A stretch of DNA of 64,000 nucleotides from Gigaspora rosea (lineage: Eukaryota > Glomeromycota > Glomeromycetes > Diversisporales > Gigasporaceae): the NCBI GenBank assembly GCA_003550325.1, contig QKWP01000833.1, forward strand, positions 108,873 to 172,872, written 5' to 3'. The notes below the pieces were generated by a model. The model was not told the DNA's origin. It searched no databases and worked only from the letters and a program-made list of their open reading frames with translations. Position 1 is the first letter of the stretch. Every line of letters starts with the position of its first letter. The position numbers and the translations under genes were made by a program. Shown in pieces: positions 1 through 12,504 of the stretch.

Positions 1-772
1 TTTTTTTTTTTTTTTTAAATTATTTTTTTATTTTTTAATTTTTTTTGGAGTTATAAAAATATTGACGTATATGACCGATTTTGATCAGAGGTGTCCGGAT
101 ACTTTCTCTTTTTTTTTGATGATTGAACTATCATTACGTGCCCGAATTTGATTGGCCAATTATGGGGTCGGCATGGCAAGGGGTCACTGCCCAATTTATA
201 TTTGTCATGTGACTAAATTTGATTGGTTAAATATGGGTCTAGGATTAAATTAATTGTCTTAACATAGACCTTTTTGGGGTTTAGATTATTAGTGTAAACC
301 CTGGGTTTAGGATAAGACTACCCAAATTTTAATATCTGTCCGTTTGTGCATTTTAAACGATAAATTTATTTAAGGTTAGTCATGTGCAATAAACAATGCA
401 TTTTGGTATGGTTTTAAAATAATCTAAAATAAACGCGTAAATATTTATACCGGTATGTATGCATTTTAAAGTTATACTATTTTTATTGTTAAGTATAGGC
501 TTTCTGCACTATATATTTAAAAATAATACATATAAATGTTTTCTAATGTTTACATTAAATATGGTCTATTTATTATACAATACCAATATATCTTTTTTAA
601 AACAAAATTTCAAAAATTATTAATTATTTTGGCATTTAAACATACTGAATCATTGATTGTGAATACAAATAATAAACTAATTGCTGGTGCAGCACGATTA
701 GTTTTTATAATAATTTTAAATGATTGTAAATATTTTCTTTTAATAAACATTGTTGTTTTTTAAAAAAAAATT

Positions 773-945
773 GGAACGAATGTTGCAAGATAGTTAGAAC
801 AAACATAGTATGATAGTTAAAATGAATGTCACAAGATAGTTAGAGCCAAATGTAGCACAATAGTTTAACATAATAGTTAGAAAGAACATAGCATAATAAT
901 TAGAATGAACATAGCGTGATAGTTAGAATGAATGTAGCGTATTGG
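773..945. repeat. Degenerate minisatellite, unit about 28-30 bp
   Basis: Five to six imperfect units built around GATAGTTAGAATGAATGTAG follow one another, with drift in every unit. Seen directly; no coding role is apparent. Confidence 0.65.
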
Positions 946-1829
946 TGTTATTTAGCAATTTATGAACTTTAATTTGAATAAATATGTTTATATTGTAACA
1001 TATAAAAATAATATAAAGAAGAAATAGTTTCACAATCATATAAGTTTGCCAAGTGGTTAGTTAGTATTTATTAAGCATGGACGAAAGGATGTGCCAGTTG
1101 ACAAGTTTTATTAATAAAATTATATATATTTCTATAATTTTCTAAATTTTACTAATGGATTTCAACTTTGTGTTTTAGGTAAACATGTATATATATTATA
1201 AATCTTGAACAAGTTCATGAACCTTAAACTGAACCTGAACTGAACTTAAGATTAGATTCAGTTTATGTTCAATAATTTTAAGTTCAGGTTTAGGTTCAGG
1301 TTTAGGTTTAGGTTCAAAAATTTCTTCAAGTTCAGGTTCAGGTTTAGGTTTATTAAACCTGAACCTGAACTTTTATTGAATTAAACTGAACTTTAAAACC
1401 CTACTAAATACAAATTCTTTTTATATACAGAATTTTTTTTTATTTAAAAAAAATATTCTAAGTTCTAGTAAAGCTGTATTTAGAAAGAGTTGGCTATATA
1501 CTATATAATTATAAAAATCAAATAAAAATAGACTTTGAAAAAAAAATTTTAGATAATAAATAATATGGTCTTAATTAAATATCTAGTACTAATAAAATAT
1601 AACTAAAATATGCAATAGTACAGAATAATAAGCTCCAACTACTTTTAAATAAAAGCAACCAAATTTTAATTTATATTATACAAAAAATAAATAATATAAT
1701 TAGATAAAATAATATAAACCTATAAAAATTTTTTTTTATTAATAGCAATTAAATATTTATTTATATATAAAGTTTGAATCATTAAAACTTTTAATTAAAT
1801 ATAATAATTTAATTTAAATCTAATTTAGC

Positions 1830-2040
1830 AAAACTGTACTATCATTCTCCTATATAGTCGCCTCCTATATAATCACATCATAGTAAACCCCTTTTTATAA
1901 TCACGCCAAAGTCTGCAACACTTTACTATAAACTTATAAAAAAATACCTCTTTATAAGCACATCATAATAAAAACCTTTATACAATCACACAATCTGTGA
2001 TTTGGACTGCGTGATTATAGAGGAGGACGACAGTAACTTA
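1830..2040. mobile_element. Possible MITE with terminal inverted repeats
   Basis: The left end (CTGTACTATCATTCTCC) and the reverse complement of the right end (near 2015-2036, TACTGTCGTCCTCCTC) are related, and both continue into a TATAATCACG-like motif repeated inside. No clear target-site duplication was found, so boundaries are approximate. Confidence 0.4.
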
Positions 2041-2498
2041 TTAATAAAGAACATTTTAGCTAAAATATTTTTTAATTAAATTAAATTTGAATTAAATTGT
2101 TGGGATATGCTGTTCTATACAAGCTTGTCTAGAGCTTTTAAAACAAATATACTATAGTCTAAAAAATAATATTTTAAGTTTATATTATAATTATGCATAC
2201 TATATCAAATTTATTGTACTGTATCAATATCAAATATAGCAAACTATATCTGTTATTGTATCTATAATTTTAAATTTAGTAAATTCAAATTAGTTATATA
2301 ATCTCTAGTCAAAATAGACTTTTTATAATAAAATTGATTAATATTTCAATACTATATATAACACTTTATTATTTTACTATACTGATAATTTTTTTTTAAC
2401 AGTAACAATAGTAAAAATGATAGTCAGACAATTGCAATAACAACAGTTGATAATAGAAAAAAATATAAAATATGAAATACTAAACAAAAATATCAAAA

Positions 2499-3579
2499 CT
2501 ATTTAGTGTTAAGAGTGGCACCATAATTATTAACAGGAGTAGCGGTGGTAACAACAGTAGACTCGTCAATAGCCGGAGTGCTTTGGTAGGAGGTTCCAAC
2601 AGCCTCAACGGCAACGCTTTGTTCACTTTGATTCACTTCATCAGCTGCAGCCTTTTGTTCTTCAATGAGAACCTTTAAAAAAACGAAAATTTACAAATAA
2701 AAAAACATTAAAGAAATAGAAATATGGGTTTTTAATAAAATTAATTTTCAAAAAGTAGATTGAAAATATAAAAGTTAAATTATAAAAAAACGTACATCAG
2801 CAGTCCATAGGGCAGCACCAACGATAGTAGTCCAAAAGAAGATAAAATTTGCCACAGGGACCAATTGGAGAGCCATTCCAATCGCACCAAATGACGCATA
2901 GTCATTACGATTTTTCCAAGCAAATTGTCTAGATTGTTTTACGGACCATTCTTTAATCAATATGTGATAATGAATTTGGTGACCCCACGCTAATGGCCAT
3001 CCGTTAATGATGCAGTATAAAATTGTTCCGACAACAGGGATAGCATGAAGCGGTAAGGTGATGATAAGAGTGACTACCTAAAAGAAAAAAAAAATAAAAA
3101 ATAAAAAATAAAATTAATTGAAAGTTGAAAATTCAATTGATCAAAAAAGAAGTTTTTAAAGTACAAACCTGAATAAAAGTCCATTCAATTCCATATTTAA
3201 GGCCACGAAATAATAAAACGAATCTATCACCATGCCTCGGTTGATCTAACAAAGATCCTAATCCTCTTAACCTCAAAACAGCATCAAATAAATTATCTTG
3301 CCATTGTGGAGTGGCGAGAAGATAAAAAATGAGAATAAAAACGACAGATTCAAGTATACAAGCAAAAAACGCAAGAATAAATGAGATTGGAGGAGGAATA
3401 AGTAGTACTGAGAGAAGAGCAACTTGTAAACCCAAAAGTACAGAAAAAGTTAATAATAATATGAAAAGGGATACGACGGCAGTTATTAATATAATCCCTA
3501 AGACTTCTGAAACTAACGACCAATGAGAGAAAAAGAAATAAATTCCTTTGATCGGATATTCTAATTTTCTGAAAGTCAT
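2499..3579 (-). CDS. EI24/LDS-family multi-pass membrane protein (RRT8-like)
   Basis: Three predicted exons, complement(3169-3579, 2796-3077, 2499-2672), joined at GT-AG sites in phase 0, give 288 aa. Hydrophobic segments lie near residues 26-50, 56-90, 138-163 and 206-228, separated by polar stretches. The segment following residue 100 (TPQWQDNLFDAVLRLRGLG before membrane segment 3) and the later WGHQIHYHI motif look like the fungal EI24-domain family that includes yeast LDS1, LDS2 and RRT8, proteins linked to lipid droplets and spore wall. The C-terminal 50 residues are polar and Ser/Thr-rich, probably cytosolic. The family assignment is from remembered motif similarity; role in this organism is inference. 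The start is the first ATG of a frame preceded by AT-rich promoter-like DNA. Confidence 0.8.
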
Positions 3580-6041
3580 TCTTATTAAATATATTTATAC
3601 GTATAATTATCAGTTATGATATTAACCGGTATTATTTTTTTTTTTTTTTTTTTGGACGTTAAAGTAACGTATTATTTATTTATTTTCTTTTTTTATTTAT
3701 TTAATTTATTTATTTATAATCGAAATGCCCAAGGTTCATTTTTTTGAGTTAGAAGACCATCTTTTTAGGATGATATTTTTATATAACAGTGAAATCTAAC
3801 AAAAAAATAAGGTTTATATGCTTATAATGCACGCATGAGAAGATTTTTTATTTTTATTTATTAAGATTTAAATGATGGCGGAAAAAATTCAACTGATATA
3901 GACTTTTGCGCGACAGATTAGCATCTTTAAAATATGATGAATATTAACAAAATGCAAAACGGTTTTTATTTACACGCGACTATCAATAAAGTACGCCAAT
4001 TACTATAAATTTTTTTTTTTGTGCACACTTGCACCAATTGTTAAAAAATCAACATCTTAATATATTTTCGTCATTAATATTACTTATTATGTTATTTATG
4101 AAGGGGGTAAATTTTAATTAACACTTTTTTAACAAATTGATTTTAGCAAGAATTTAAGCTTGTTTGAGTGTTAAAAGTACATAACAATAACAGATAACAA
4201 AAAAGATGTCATATTACAGAAATAAAAATTATCATCTTACAGAATCACATCATACAGGAATGAATTGGTTCTTATCGTTACTGCATTAACCAGATATATA
4301 TGTCGTAGTGGTGGGAATTTCCTAGTTTAAATTAGGGTCAGGTACATATCAGATATCTGATATGATAAAATAAACCACTTAAATTCCGTTTCCACTTACA
4401 ACATAACATATACTATAATACAGTAATACTATTCAGTGTTGTCACTGGAAGCCCACTGGAAGCTACTGGAAGCACACTGGAAGTAAAATTAATAGTGTCA
4501 CTGGAACGTTTACGCCACTGGAAGGGAAAATTAATAATCTATGCCGTATGGAGTTTGGAACCGGTTTTACAAATGAAAATAAAACCGGTTCCAAACTCTA
4601 AATACCGTGGATTATATATTAAGAATGTATTACAGTATTAGTCAAATATTTCTATATATTGTATCAAAAATTTAACTTAGGCTATAACATTTAAAGATTT
4701 GATTCTAAACACCTTATAAGTAATATAAAGCGCCTCAATCTCCAATCTAGTATAAATTTGTCTGATTTTTTTTTCTGATAAGGTCATGGGACTTTTAGGT
4801 CACGGGGAATATTATTATTAGCTGTTAGGGTGTCCAGGATTATGATCCGGTAAATGCCAAATTATGCATCCGGTAAATTGCAAATTATGCGAATTATGCG
4901 GACCCCAGGATTAAGGTTAAAAAAAATTTGTGACCAACCAAATTTCAAGATCTTCTGTAATGCAAGACAAATTTTATAACGTCTATGAAACTGTTTTTAC
5001 GTGTTATAAAATTTTATTATATAATAATATTTTCGAACTCTAACCTTATTGCAAGATTTTATCCCTAATCTAAAAGCACGAAATTTTACTAGAAATTTTT
5101 TTGTGTTCTAATTTTGCCCGTGGTATGTACTAAAATTATCAGCAACTTACATTGTACAACCAATAGTGTGTATAATCAATAATCGTTTACTACATTCGAG
5201 GTGTTATGAATATCAATATGTGATTTTAGTATGTTTTATCAAACCTTACCATAGAGTTTGCTTAATTATCACGCCTCATAGAATTTAGGGTTAGATCTAC
5301 CAGAAATTCAGAAATTATGATTAATTCCAGCCGGGTTTTTTAGGGAGTGATGGTACGGTTTGATAAAATCACATCCGTTCCATACTGATCTGTAATTCCC
5401 TGCATTCGGATCTATTAATTTTAAAAGTGTAGATACTATGATAGTTTAGCCAGCATTATTCACATGATCCTACCGGGAATTAGCCAGAGTTAGAATATAA
5501 TATAGGCCGACTTGATAATACACTCTGTAATTTAATCTGTGTAACGACAATTGACCAATAGAAATTCCTTTATACGAGAGAAAGGATAAATTATGCGAGA
5601 TTATGCGGGCTTCTTTAAATTATGCGAAATCGCATATTTTATGCGCTATAAGGTGAATTATGCGAATATTATGCCGGATCATAATCCTGGACACTCTACT
5701 ACCGTTATATTTAACTTCTACGTGTAAGTATTCTATCGCTCCTATACGTCATTAAACCTCCAATCGGAAAATTTTATCTTCTGTTCCTTTCCGAGTTTAG
5801 TAACGTAGTGCATATATATTTATTAATTTTGAGGTATATAATTTTCGGAAAGTATGTAAATTAGTCCGAATTTTTGAATATCGAAACCTTATTTTATTAT
5901 TCTCTTTACAATTTTGCTTGATTATTATTGATTAATTTAAGATTAATTTAAATTATTGGTTTATATATATATATATATAAATATATATAAACTAAAATTT
6001 TAATTGATTTCCTGAAATTTTTATAATCGTAAATAAAATTT
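3580..6041. other. Intergenic region with a DNA element and short repeats
   Basis: No gene is seen. A T/TTTA-rich stretch (3630-3720) sits upstream of the minus-strand gene. At 4440-4530 there are several CACTGGAAG repeats, followed by a near-perfect hairpin (about 4552-4600, arms GAGTTTGGAACCGGTTTTA). An 869-bp inverted-repeat element occupies 4828-5696. Confidence 0.6.
4828..5696. mobile_element. Non-autonomous DNA transposon, possible TA target duplication
   Basis: The ends are inverted repeats: GGGTGTCCAGGATTATGATC at the left and, read inward from the right, GAGTGTCCAGGATTATGATC, both continuing into CGG. TA lies immediately outside each end, which would fit a Tc1/mariner-like duplication, though TA is common in such AT-rich DNA. 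Repeated AATTATGCG motifs flank the interior near both ends. There is no open reading frame, so it would depend on a transposase encoded elsewhere. Confidence 0.65.
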
Positions 6042-6765
6042 ATGTCGAATCAACAAAGATTTCGTTACCAGGATTTTACGGATCCAAAAACTCAACTTGT
6101 AACCGCTGAAAATAATCAAAATGCTTATGACATTTATTGTCCACAACTTTCTTGCGGATGTCTTCTTTTGAGAACAAGTTTTGGGACACTTGTTGAGAGA
6201 CCTAAAGATAAAGTAAACAATTGAATAATTTGAATAATTTGAATAATTTGAATAATTTGAATAATTTAAATAATTTGAATAATTTAAATAATTTGAATAA
6301 TTTGAATATTTTAATCCTTTAATTTATATATTTATATATAATATATTCAAATATATTCAAATATATTCATATATTCATACGTACAATATTCTAACTTTAT
6401 TATCTTTGATTATCTTTTTTTTTCTGTCTATATTATAGACAGCATTACCTCCTAGTGACGAAAAATCAGATCCAAATGGTACCACTAATAGTAAAGAAAA
6501 TATAAATTGGAATAGTACTAATGGTGAATCAACTTCACAATCGAATGTAGAATACTGGCAATTAACAGATATGATGGCATTTGAAAACATTGGTTTTTCA
6601 AAAACTATCGAAGAAACTGGATTAAAATATATATGTTGTGCTGATTGTAATGTGGGTCCTCTTGGATATCATGATACAAAAGCTCAAGAAAAAGAATATT
6701 TAATCGCTGTTAATAGAGTTAGTTATGATGTTGGTTCTTTAAAAATTTCTGAAAACATTGTTTAG
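6042..6765 (+). CDS. MSS4/RABIF-like Rab-interacting protein
   Basis: Two exons (6042-6212 and 6439-6765) joined in phase 0 give 165 aa. The protein matches the Mss4 (Dss4/RABIF) family, zinc-binding factors that bind nucleotide-free Rab GTPases and act as weak exchange factors or chaperones in vesicle transport. Visible family marks are the first cysteine cluster CPQLSCGC (residues 33-40), the stretch YWQLTDMMAFENIGFSKT, and the second zinc pair in ICCADCNVGPLGYHD (C124 and C127), closely resembling the ADCxxGPIGxH signature. Residues about 58-92 form a polar Ser/Asn-rich insert. The single intron contains a run of ten-base AATAATTTGA repeats. Confidence 0.88.
6222..6306. repeat. Ten-base tandem repeat inside the MSS4 intron
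   Basis: About eight units of AATAATTTGA (a few with AATAATTTAA) run head to tail just after the donor site of the 226-bp intron. It does not alter the reading frame. Confidence 0.85.
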
Positions 6766-8028
6766 GTGAAGTTATATATTTAAAAATTTCATCATGTGGT
6801 TTTTTAATTTATAATATTTTTTTTTTAAAGTTTTTAATATTCTCTTGCTGAGATCTTTAAATATTTTATGTGTTTTATTAAGATCTTTGAACATTATGTA
6901 CTTTGTTTTTTTAAGATTTTTTTTTAAAAAATAATTTTTATTTGTAATGATATTTCTTATATGCCTTTTTTTGTTTTTAGAGTATCGTAATAACTTGTTA
7001 ATATTAATATGCTTTTTTAATACCGTAATTCCCCTTTTTTGTTCCACATCTAAAACTACTATATTCCGAGAAATCTAAAAATTTTCAATTATTTAAATCG
7101 AAGAATTTATGAATCTATGAATGATATTTATTAAAGGTTTGAAAATACAAAAGTTTTTAAATTTACGTATATTATATAAGATTTTTCTGGTATATGTTTA
7201 ACAAAGTACTTTTGAATTCAATTCATCATATTTAAAATTTTCAAATGAGAAATTATACAAATCAATTTTTCATAATTTTTTAAATTAATAATTATTATTT
7301 ACATCAAAATCGAGGTCAAATGGGATAATTATCAATTTCTTATATACAAAAAAAAGAAAAAAAAACAATTATTGTTGATATGTGCCGATATGTGCCGATA
7401 TAAATAAATTCAATATTTATCAAGTATTATCCGAATTTATGTTATTAATATAAACGAATGAATCGAAAAATAGAATGACTGTAATTATTATGTTCTGATG
7501 CATTCATAAAAGATCATCGATTTAATTAAAGTTGATTAGATAACTAAAATATACACTTTATTCGCGCGTTTATGTGTATCAGTTCCCATCACAAATAACG
7601 ATCACAATTAGATCTAAACTAGATATTATATTTTTATCAGATCTTGATTGATAGATAGTTTGTCGATTATCTTCAAAGTACCGCAGCTTTAATTATCATC
7701 TTTGGCGACAAAAGATGTTATGGATTTGAGAAAGTTCACGATTAATTAATATAACAAAGAGTAAATTAATCTTGTTATAACAATACTATTCAAAGAATTC
7801 TTTAACGAAATGATTCATATATTTTGAATGTCTTAAAGTTTTTACATAATAATAATGATGATAATAATATACAGCATATATATTATATATATTTATATAT
7901 ATATAATATATTTCAAACTAATAAAGAAATAAAATAAAAAGTCTTTATTTTAATTGTTATTTGTTACTTTTTTTTTTCGGGATCGATTTTAAACACCTTT
8001 ATATGTTTTTTTTTTTTTTCGAAAAAAA
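6766..8028. other. AT-rich intergenic region between convergent genes
   Basis: No supported gene. The minus-strand frame at 6772-7047 is a Lys/Asn-rich product of AT-rich DNA with no domain. The stretch lies between the 3' ends of two converging genes and probably holds both 3' UTRs; TATA-rich microsatellite is present near 7880-7910. Confidence 0.6.
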
Positions 8029-8899
8029 TTATATATTATCAAAAAAATAAAAATGTAATAAACAATTTATAAACTTTTGATTAACCTTATTTAATTGACT
8101 TGTCTCCATCATCAATTTTTTTACAAATTTTTCTATTTCATATAATTCTCCTGATTTTGTAAAAGTTTCTGGTTTAATATTTAAACAACTTAAATCAGTA
8201 AGAAGATCGTTTGTAGGATCTTTATATAATCTCACTGGATTTTCTTTGTAAGGATATCCTTCAGAGTGATATAGGTACTAAAAAAAATATATAAAAAAAT
8301 GTTTTAAATTTGATCGTTAATTTAAAAAAAAGTACTATATATATCTACATATTATCATTTACCGTTCGATCAAATTTTGATTTTAATCTTAAAACAATAC
8401 ATTTTTGATCTCGATCCTTGGCAATTCGAAAATCTTCAATTTCTTTAACATTTATAATAATTTCATCTTTCATATTATGTAAACAAACTGAAATTTCTCG
8501 ATTTTTTTCACGCACTAAAAGTGCCATATCTCCTACTCCAGAAGAAAATAGTCGAAAACTTGTACTCTTGTTAAAAGTAATTGCTTTCACTGGGAGTTTG
8601 TATTCATAGTTATTAACATTACTTGAACGAGGAGGTTTAAAAGTTTTCGTCGTACCCCCTTGAGGAAAGGTGAAAAGTTGGGGAATTGGGGAATTGGGGA
8701 AAAAGGGGGAAAATGAGAAAGGCAGGAAAAAGGGGAAAAGTTAGAAAGGCAGGAAAAAGTAGAAAAGTGTGAAAAGTGGAAAAGTATTATAAAAATGTTA
8801 GACCATAATGTTTTAATGTTATGAAAAATACGTTTATTTACCAGATATCCATTCTATATTATCTTGTTCACTTAGGCTTTCTTGGGAACTGTTTTCCAT
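8029..8899 (-). CDS. Unrecognised 200-aa protein, possibly a longer gene's start
   Basis: Three predicted exons, complement(8842-8899, 8363-8658, 8029-8277), join with consistent phases (1, 0) and GT-AG borders to give about 200 aa starting MENSSQESLSEQDNIEWISG. The middle (residues about 37-115) alternates hydrophobic and charged residues in short strands, ending KCIVLRLKSKFDR, like a small beta-rich (PH-like) fold, but I do not recognise the family. The C-terminus becomes Phe/Tyr-rich and may be read-through into an intron at AAG/GTTAAT near 8090, so the true protein could continue. Intron 1 is rich in GGGGAAAAAG-type purine runs on the plus strand. The ATG lies 174 bp from the divergent lipase gene, suggesting a shared promoter. 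Confidence 0.6.
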
Positions 8900-9073
8900 T
8901 TTATTATAAGGTACTCCTGTACTCTAAAATTTTTTTCGATATATAAACAATACTGCGGAACTAGTTCGATGAAAGTGTAACGTGGTACATAGATCAAATA
9001 ATCATATGCCAATAATCTTTTTTAAGAAAGAATCAATTTAAGATTCATTTATTTTCTTTCTTGAAGTTCAAAT
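8900..9073. promoter_or_regulatory. Short divergent intergenic promoter region
   Basis: The 174 bp between the minus-strand ATG at 8899 and the plus-strand ATG at 9074 must carry the promoters of both genes. I see no recognisable factor-binding motif. Confidence 0.5.
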
Positions 9074-10591
9074 ATGATAGATCACCTCCTTGGAAGGCCC
9101 TCACCTTCCTGGAAACGAGTTCAGGTGTTTCTCGTCTCACTTACCTGGTAACGAGTATTCTTTAAATTTATTTTGTATCTTAAATTTTTTGTGAATACTT
9201 ATGTGATCTTGTCTTTTAGGTTCTTTGTTTTATTTAAAATCGATCGTCGAGGTCCAAGATTTCTTCATACATGGAATGAAAAGTTATGTAAGTTTTTTTT
9301 TATGTAATCATTTAATTTATCTTTTTAATTTTTAGTATTTATTTTATCTTTTATTGTTAAATAGCTCGATTTTCTCCATTTCAACTTGTGGCTGGCACTC
9401 TCGCTGCATTATACATTTTGAAAAATGCTGATCGTATGATAGGACTTGGAGGTATTCTTTTACAAAGATTTCTTCACATTTTTAATTTTAATTTTTTTTT
9501 GATTCCCTCACAATGTTCTTTGCTCTAATAAAATAGCTCCTGAGCCACTTGCACGACTAGTATGTGACAGAAAATAAACAATCTTTTTTTCCCGGTACAA
9601 TTTTCTTTTTTCTTACCATTTCTGCATTTAAATATCGTTATTTTTTGACATATATAGTATAGTCGAAATTATTATCGAGCCACGTGGATTCTTACTGCGT
9701 TAGATGCTGGTTTTTGGACTGCAATGCCAATTCGTCCAAAATTATTTCGAGATATAATGAGTATTCTATTTTCGATTTATTATCTAATATTTGCTGACCA
9801 AGCGGATGAAAAGGTATTATTAAATTATTATAATATTAAATTATCTTTTTTAATTATTTTAATAATTATAAATGATATATATATAATTATATATAAATAT
9901 ATATCATATATATTATATATATCATTTATATATTATATATATATTATTTTTTATTTTTTTTATTTTTTATTTTTTGAATTAATTAATATTTATATCTTAC
10001 TATATCTTACTTCCTCAGACAAGACGAATACGTGCTACAATTACTGTTGAACAACTTCGTACATCATGGGAAAAAACTCTTAACCCTTACTTACGTGCGT
10101 TAATAAGGTTTACACATCCACGTTTAACTATTCATCAAAAGAAAGTTTTGATTCCTCGACCAGAAAATAGTCTGTATTCAAAACAGGTTACTGGTTATAT
10201 ATATTATGAAGGTCCTCTAGAATCGTTTAAATACTGTGATAGCTTAATACTTAACTTTCCTGGTGGTGGTTTCATCGCTATGCCTCCTCAATGTCATGAA
10301 GACTATTTAGCTCATTGGGCTAAAAAAACCAAAGTACCTATCCTAAGTATTGACTATGGAAAAGCTCCTGAATATCCTTATCCTTACGCTTTAGAAGAAT
10401 GTTTTGATGTTTATCGAAGTATAATTGAAAGTAACGGTGAAGTAATTGGAATGGCTGGTTGGAAAGATAAGGATGGTAGCAAGAGAAAACAAATGAAAAT
10501 AGTTTTAATTGGTGATTCCGCGTAAGTTAAACTTATTATAATAATAATATTAATAATAATATTATTATTTTTTATTTATTTATTTATTAAT

Positions 10592-10622
<31 letters not shown>

Positions 10623-12076
10623 TTTTTTATTTTATTTTATTTTTATTTTTATTTTGGCTTTATTGAATATTTTCTTTCATACAATGATAATTGATGTTTA
10701 ATATTACTAAGTGGAGGGAATCTTGTTGCGTCTGTCATGTATAAAATTCTTGAATATCAATTGCCCATTCCTCATCCCAGTGGTTTGATTCTCATCTATC
10801 CCGTGCTTAATTTTGATATTACTTGCTGGATGCCACCAGATCAGCTTTCGGTTATTAGAGCCGAATCTTCAACTTCGATTCCTGGTGTACTCGAATCCAA
10901 AGATCATCTGAGTCACAAAAGTCCTTTAGCTGTGGTTCCTGATGTTAAGAAAAGAAGATGGAGAAGGAGTTTTTCAGGTCCTAGGGAAGATGAAAGAACG
11001 TTAGAAGATCGTGTTCGAGTGATTGAAGGTCATAATGTCATTGATAAAAATGAAAAAAATCGCCCACGTCCGGTTATTGGAACTCGTTTAACAATGACCA
11101 GTCGTATGAGTTTTTTTAATGATAGAATCCTTAACGCTGATTTGGTAAAACATAATTACTAATCATATTAATCATATTAATCATATTAATCATATATTAA
11201 ATAGATTTAAAATTTTAGTTTTTTTTTCTTGTTGATTTTTTTCCCCCCTAGATGCGTGCGTTGGCGATTATTTATATTGGACCTAACAATTATCCTGATT
11301 TCGGCTCTGATTACCTTCTTTCTCCTATTGTCGGTCCTAGTGAATTACTCGCTAAATTTCCTAAAACCTACCTAATGTGTGGTGAAAAAGATCCGCTCGT
11401 TGATGATACTGTTGTATTCGCAGGACGTATACGTGATGCTAAGAAGACAAAGAAAAGGCAACAATTTGATGATAAAGGGAGACATGGAGAAAATTTTCGA
11501 ATGAGCAGTATGAACACTAATGATAATGATAATAATAATACGGATTCTGAAGATTGGGTTGAAGTGAAAATCATTCAGGGTTCTAGTCATGCATTTTTAC
11601 AGATGCCAGCGCTATTACCTGAGAGTAAAGGTGCCATCAGAGCTTGCGCTTTATGGTTACACGAATGTTGTCAAGATAAAACAGGTGACATAAATACCAA
11701 CTGTACAGAAATAATTCATGAAGATGAAGGTTTAACATTCACTACACGCCGTTCAAAAAATAATGGCATTACTAATTCTAAAGAGAACGAAAATAGAAAT
11801 CTAGATCCAGAACAAATTCAAGATTCCACCTCAAATATGAATGATTTATACGTTTCAGAACCTAGTGCAATGATACCATCAAATGATAATATACAAAAAA
11901 TCGTATCTACTGCTGTTTTGGCTCCTGACGAACTTTGGGAACAAAAGAATATAGTGAATGAAAATGAACTTTTAAAAAGACGACGAGATACATTGGTTAG
12001 AAATTTAACGGAAGGTTGTAATACTACTACCGCTGTCGAACAATCTATATCGGAAAAAATGACTAAAGATATTTAA
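9074..12076 (+). CDS. Hormone-sensitive-lipase-like alpha/beta hydrolase
   Basis: Eight exons (9074-9147, 9220-9287, 9365-9451, 9537-9559, 9658-9813, 10019-10521, 10712-11144, 11252-12076) join in phase to a 722-aa protein. The catalytic triad of the HSL/GDSAG esterase family is visible: Ser303 in GDSAGGN (codon split by an intron), Asp495 in CGEKDPLVDD, His561 in SSHAFLQM. The oxyanion motif, usually HGGG, reads FPGGG (residues 216-220). Residues 1-136 form an N-terminal region with hydrophobic stretches (about 16-33, 104-128), so membrane association is likely. Between Ser and Asp lies a basic insert (about 375-430) ending in a loop; another polar insert (about 500-545) precedes His. The last 140 residues are polar and disordered. 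It probably hydrolyses esters of lipids or sterols; substrate is unknown. Confidence 0.85.
10559..10663. repeat. TTTA microsatellite in a lipase intron
   Basis: Inside the 190-bp intron that splits the catalytic GDSAGG codon there is a long run of TTTA and TTTTA units. Seen directly. Confidence 0.8.
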
Positions 12077-12504
12077 AAACTATAAAAATAATAATTTTTT
12101 GGATTTTATACCATTTATATACTTTATATATATTGTATAACAAATAATAAACATGAGCATTTTTTTGTGGTTTGTGTGTCTATATATTTTTTTGTGAATA
12201 ATGTGTTTTACAATTAAAAATTAAATTATTTTGTCTATAGATACTGGTGAAATTAATTTTACTAATGCTATATTTTCAGGATCAATTTCATCATCACTCT
12301 GTTTTATCCATTTAAACGATAATCTATCTTTTTTTTTTTTTTTTATTAAAACGTTACTTGAAAAAAAAAAACTTTACAATTTTTATATTGGAGGACTAAT
12401 AAATTCATAGAAATAAAATTCTAAATCTTTAATTTACAAAAAGTCTTAAAAAAATATTAGATATTCATTCCTAAACAATCCAAATCATTCTTAATGACTC
12501 TTAT
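12077..12504. other. Intergenic region between convergent gene ends
   Basis: Lies between the stop codon of the plus-strand lipase and the stop codon of the minus-strand surface protein. It contains AATAAT/AATAAA-like sequences and T and A runs (12328-12370), compatible with 3' UTRs from both sides. No gene seen. Confidence 0.55.

Larger units (their letters stand above)
1..2498. other. AT-rich intergenic region, no gene seen
   Basis: No convincing coding region: the only longer frame (536-763) is AT-rich with no recognisable domain. The stretch holds a degenerate minisatellite (about 773-945), a GTTCAGGTT-type palindromic low-complexity tract (about 1200-1400) and a possible small inverted-repeat element (about 1830-2040). 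The first 16 bases are a T run. Confidence 0.6.
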
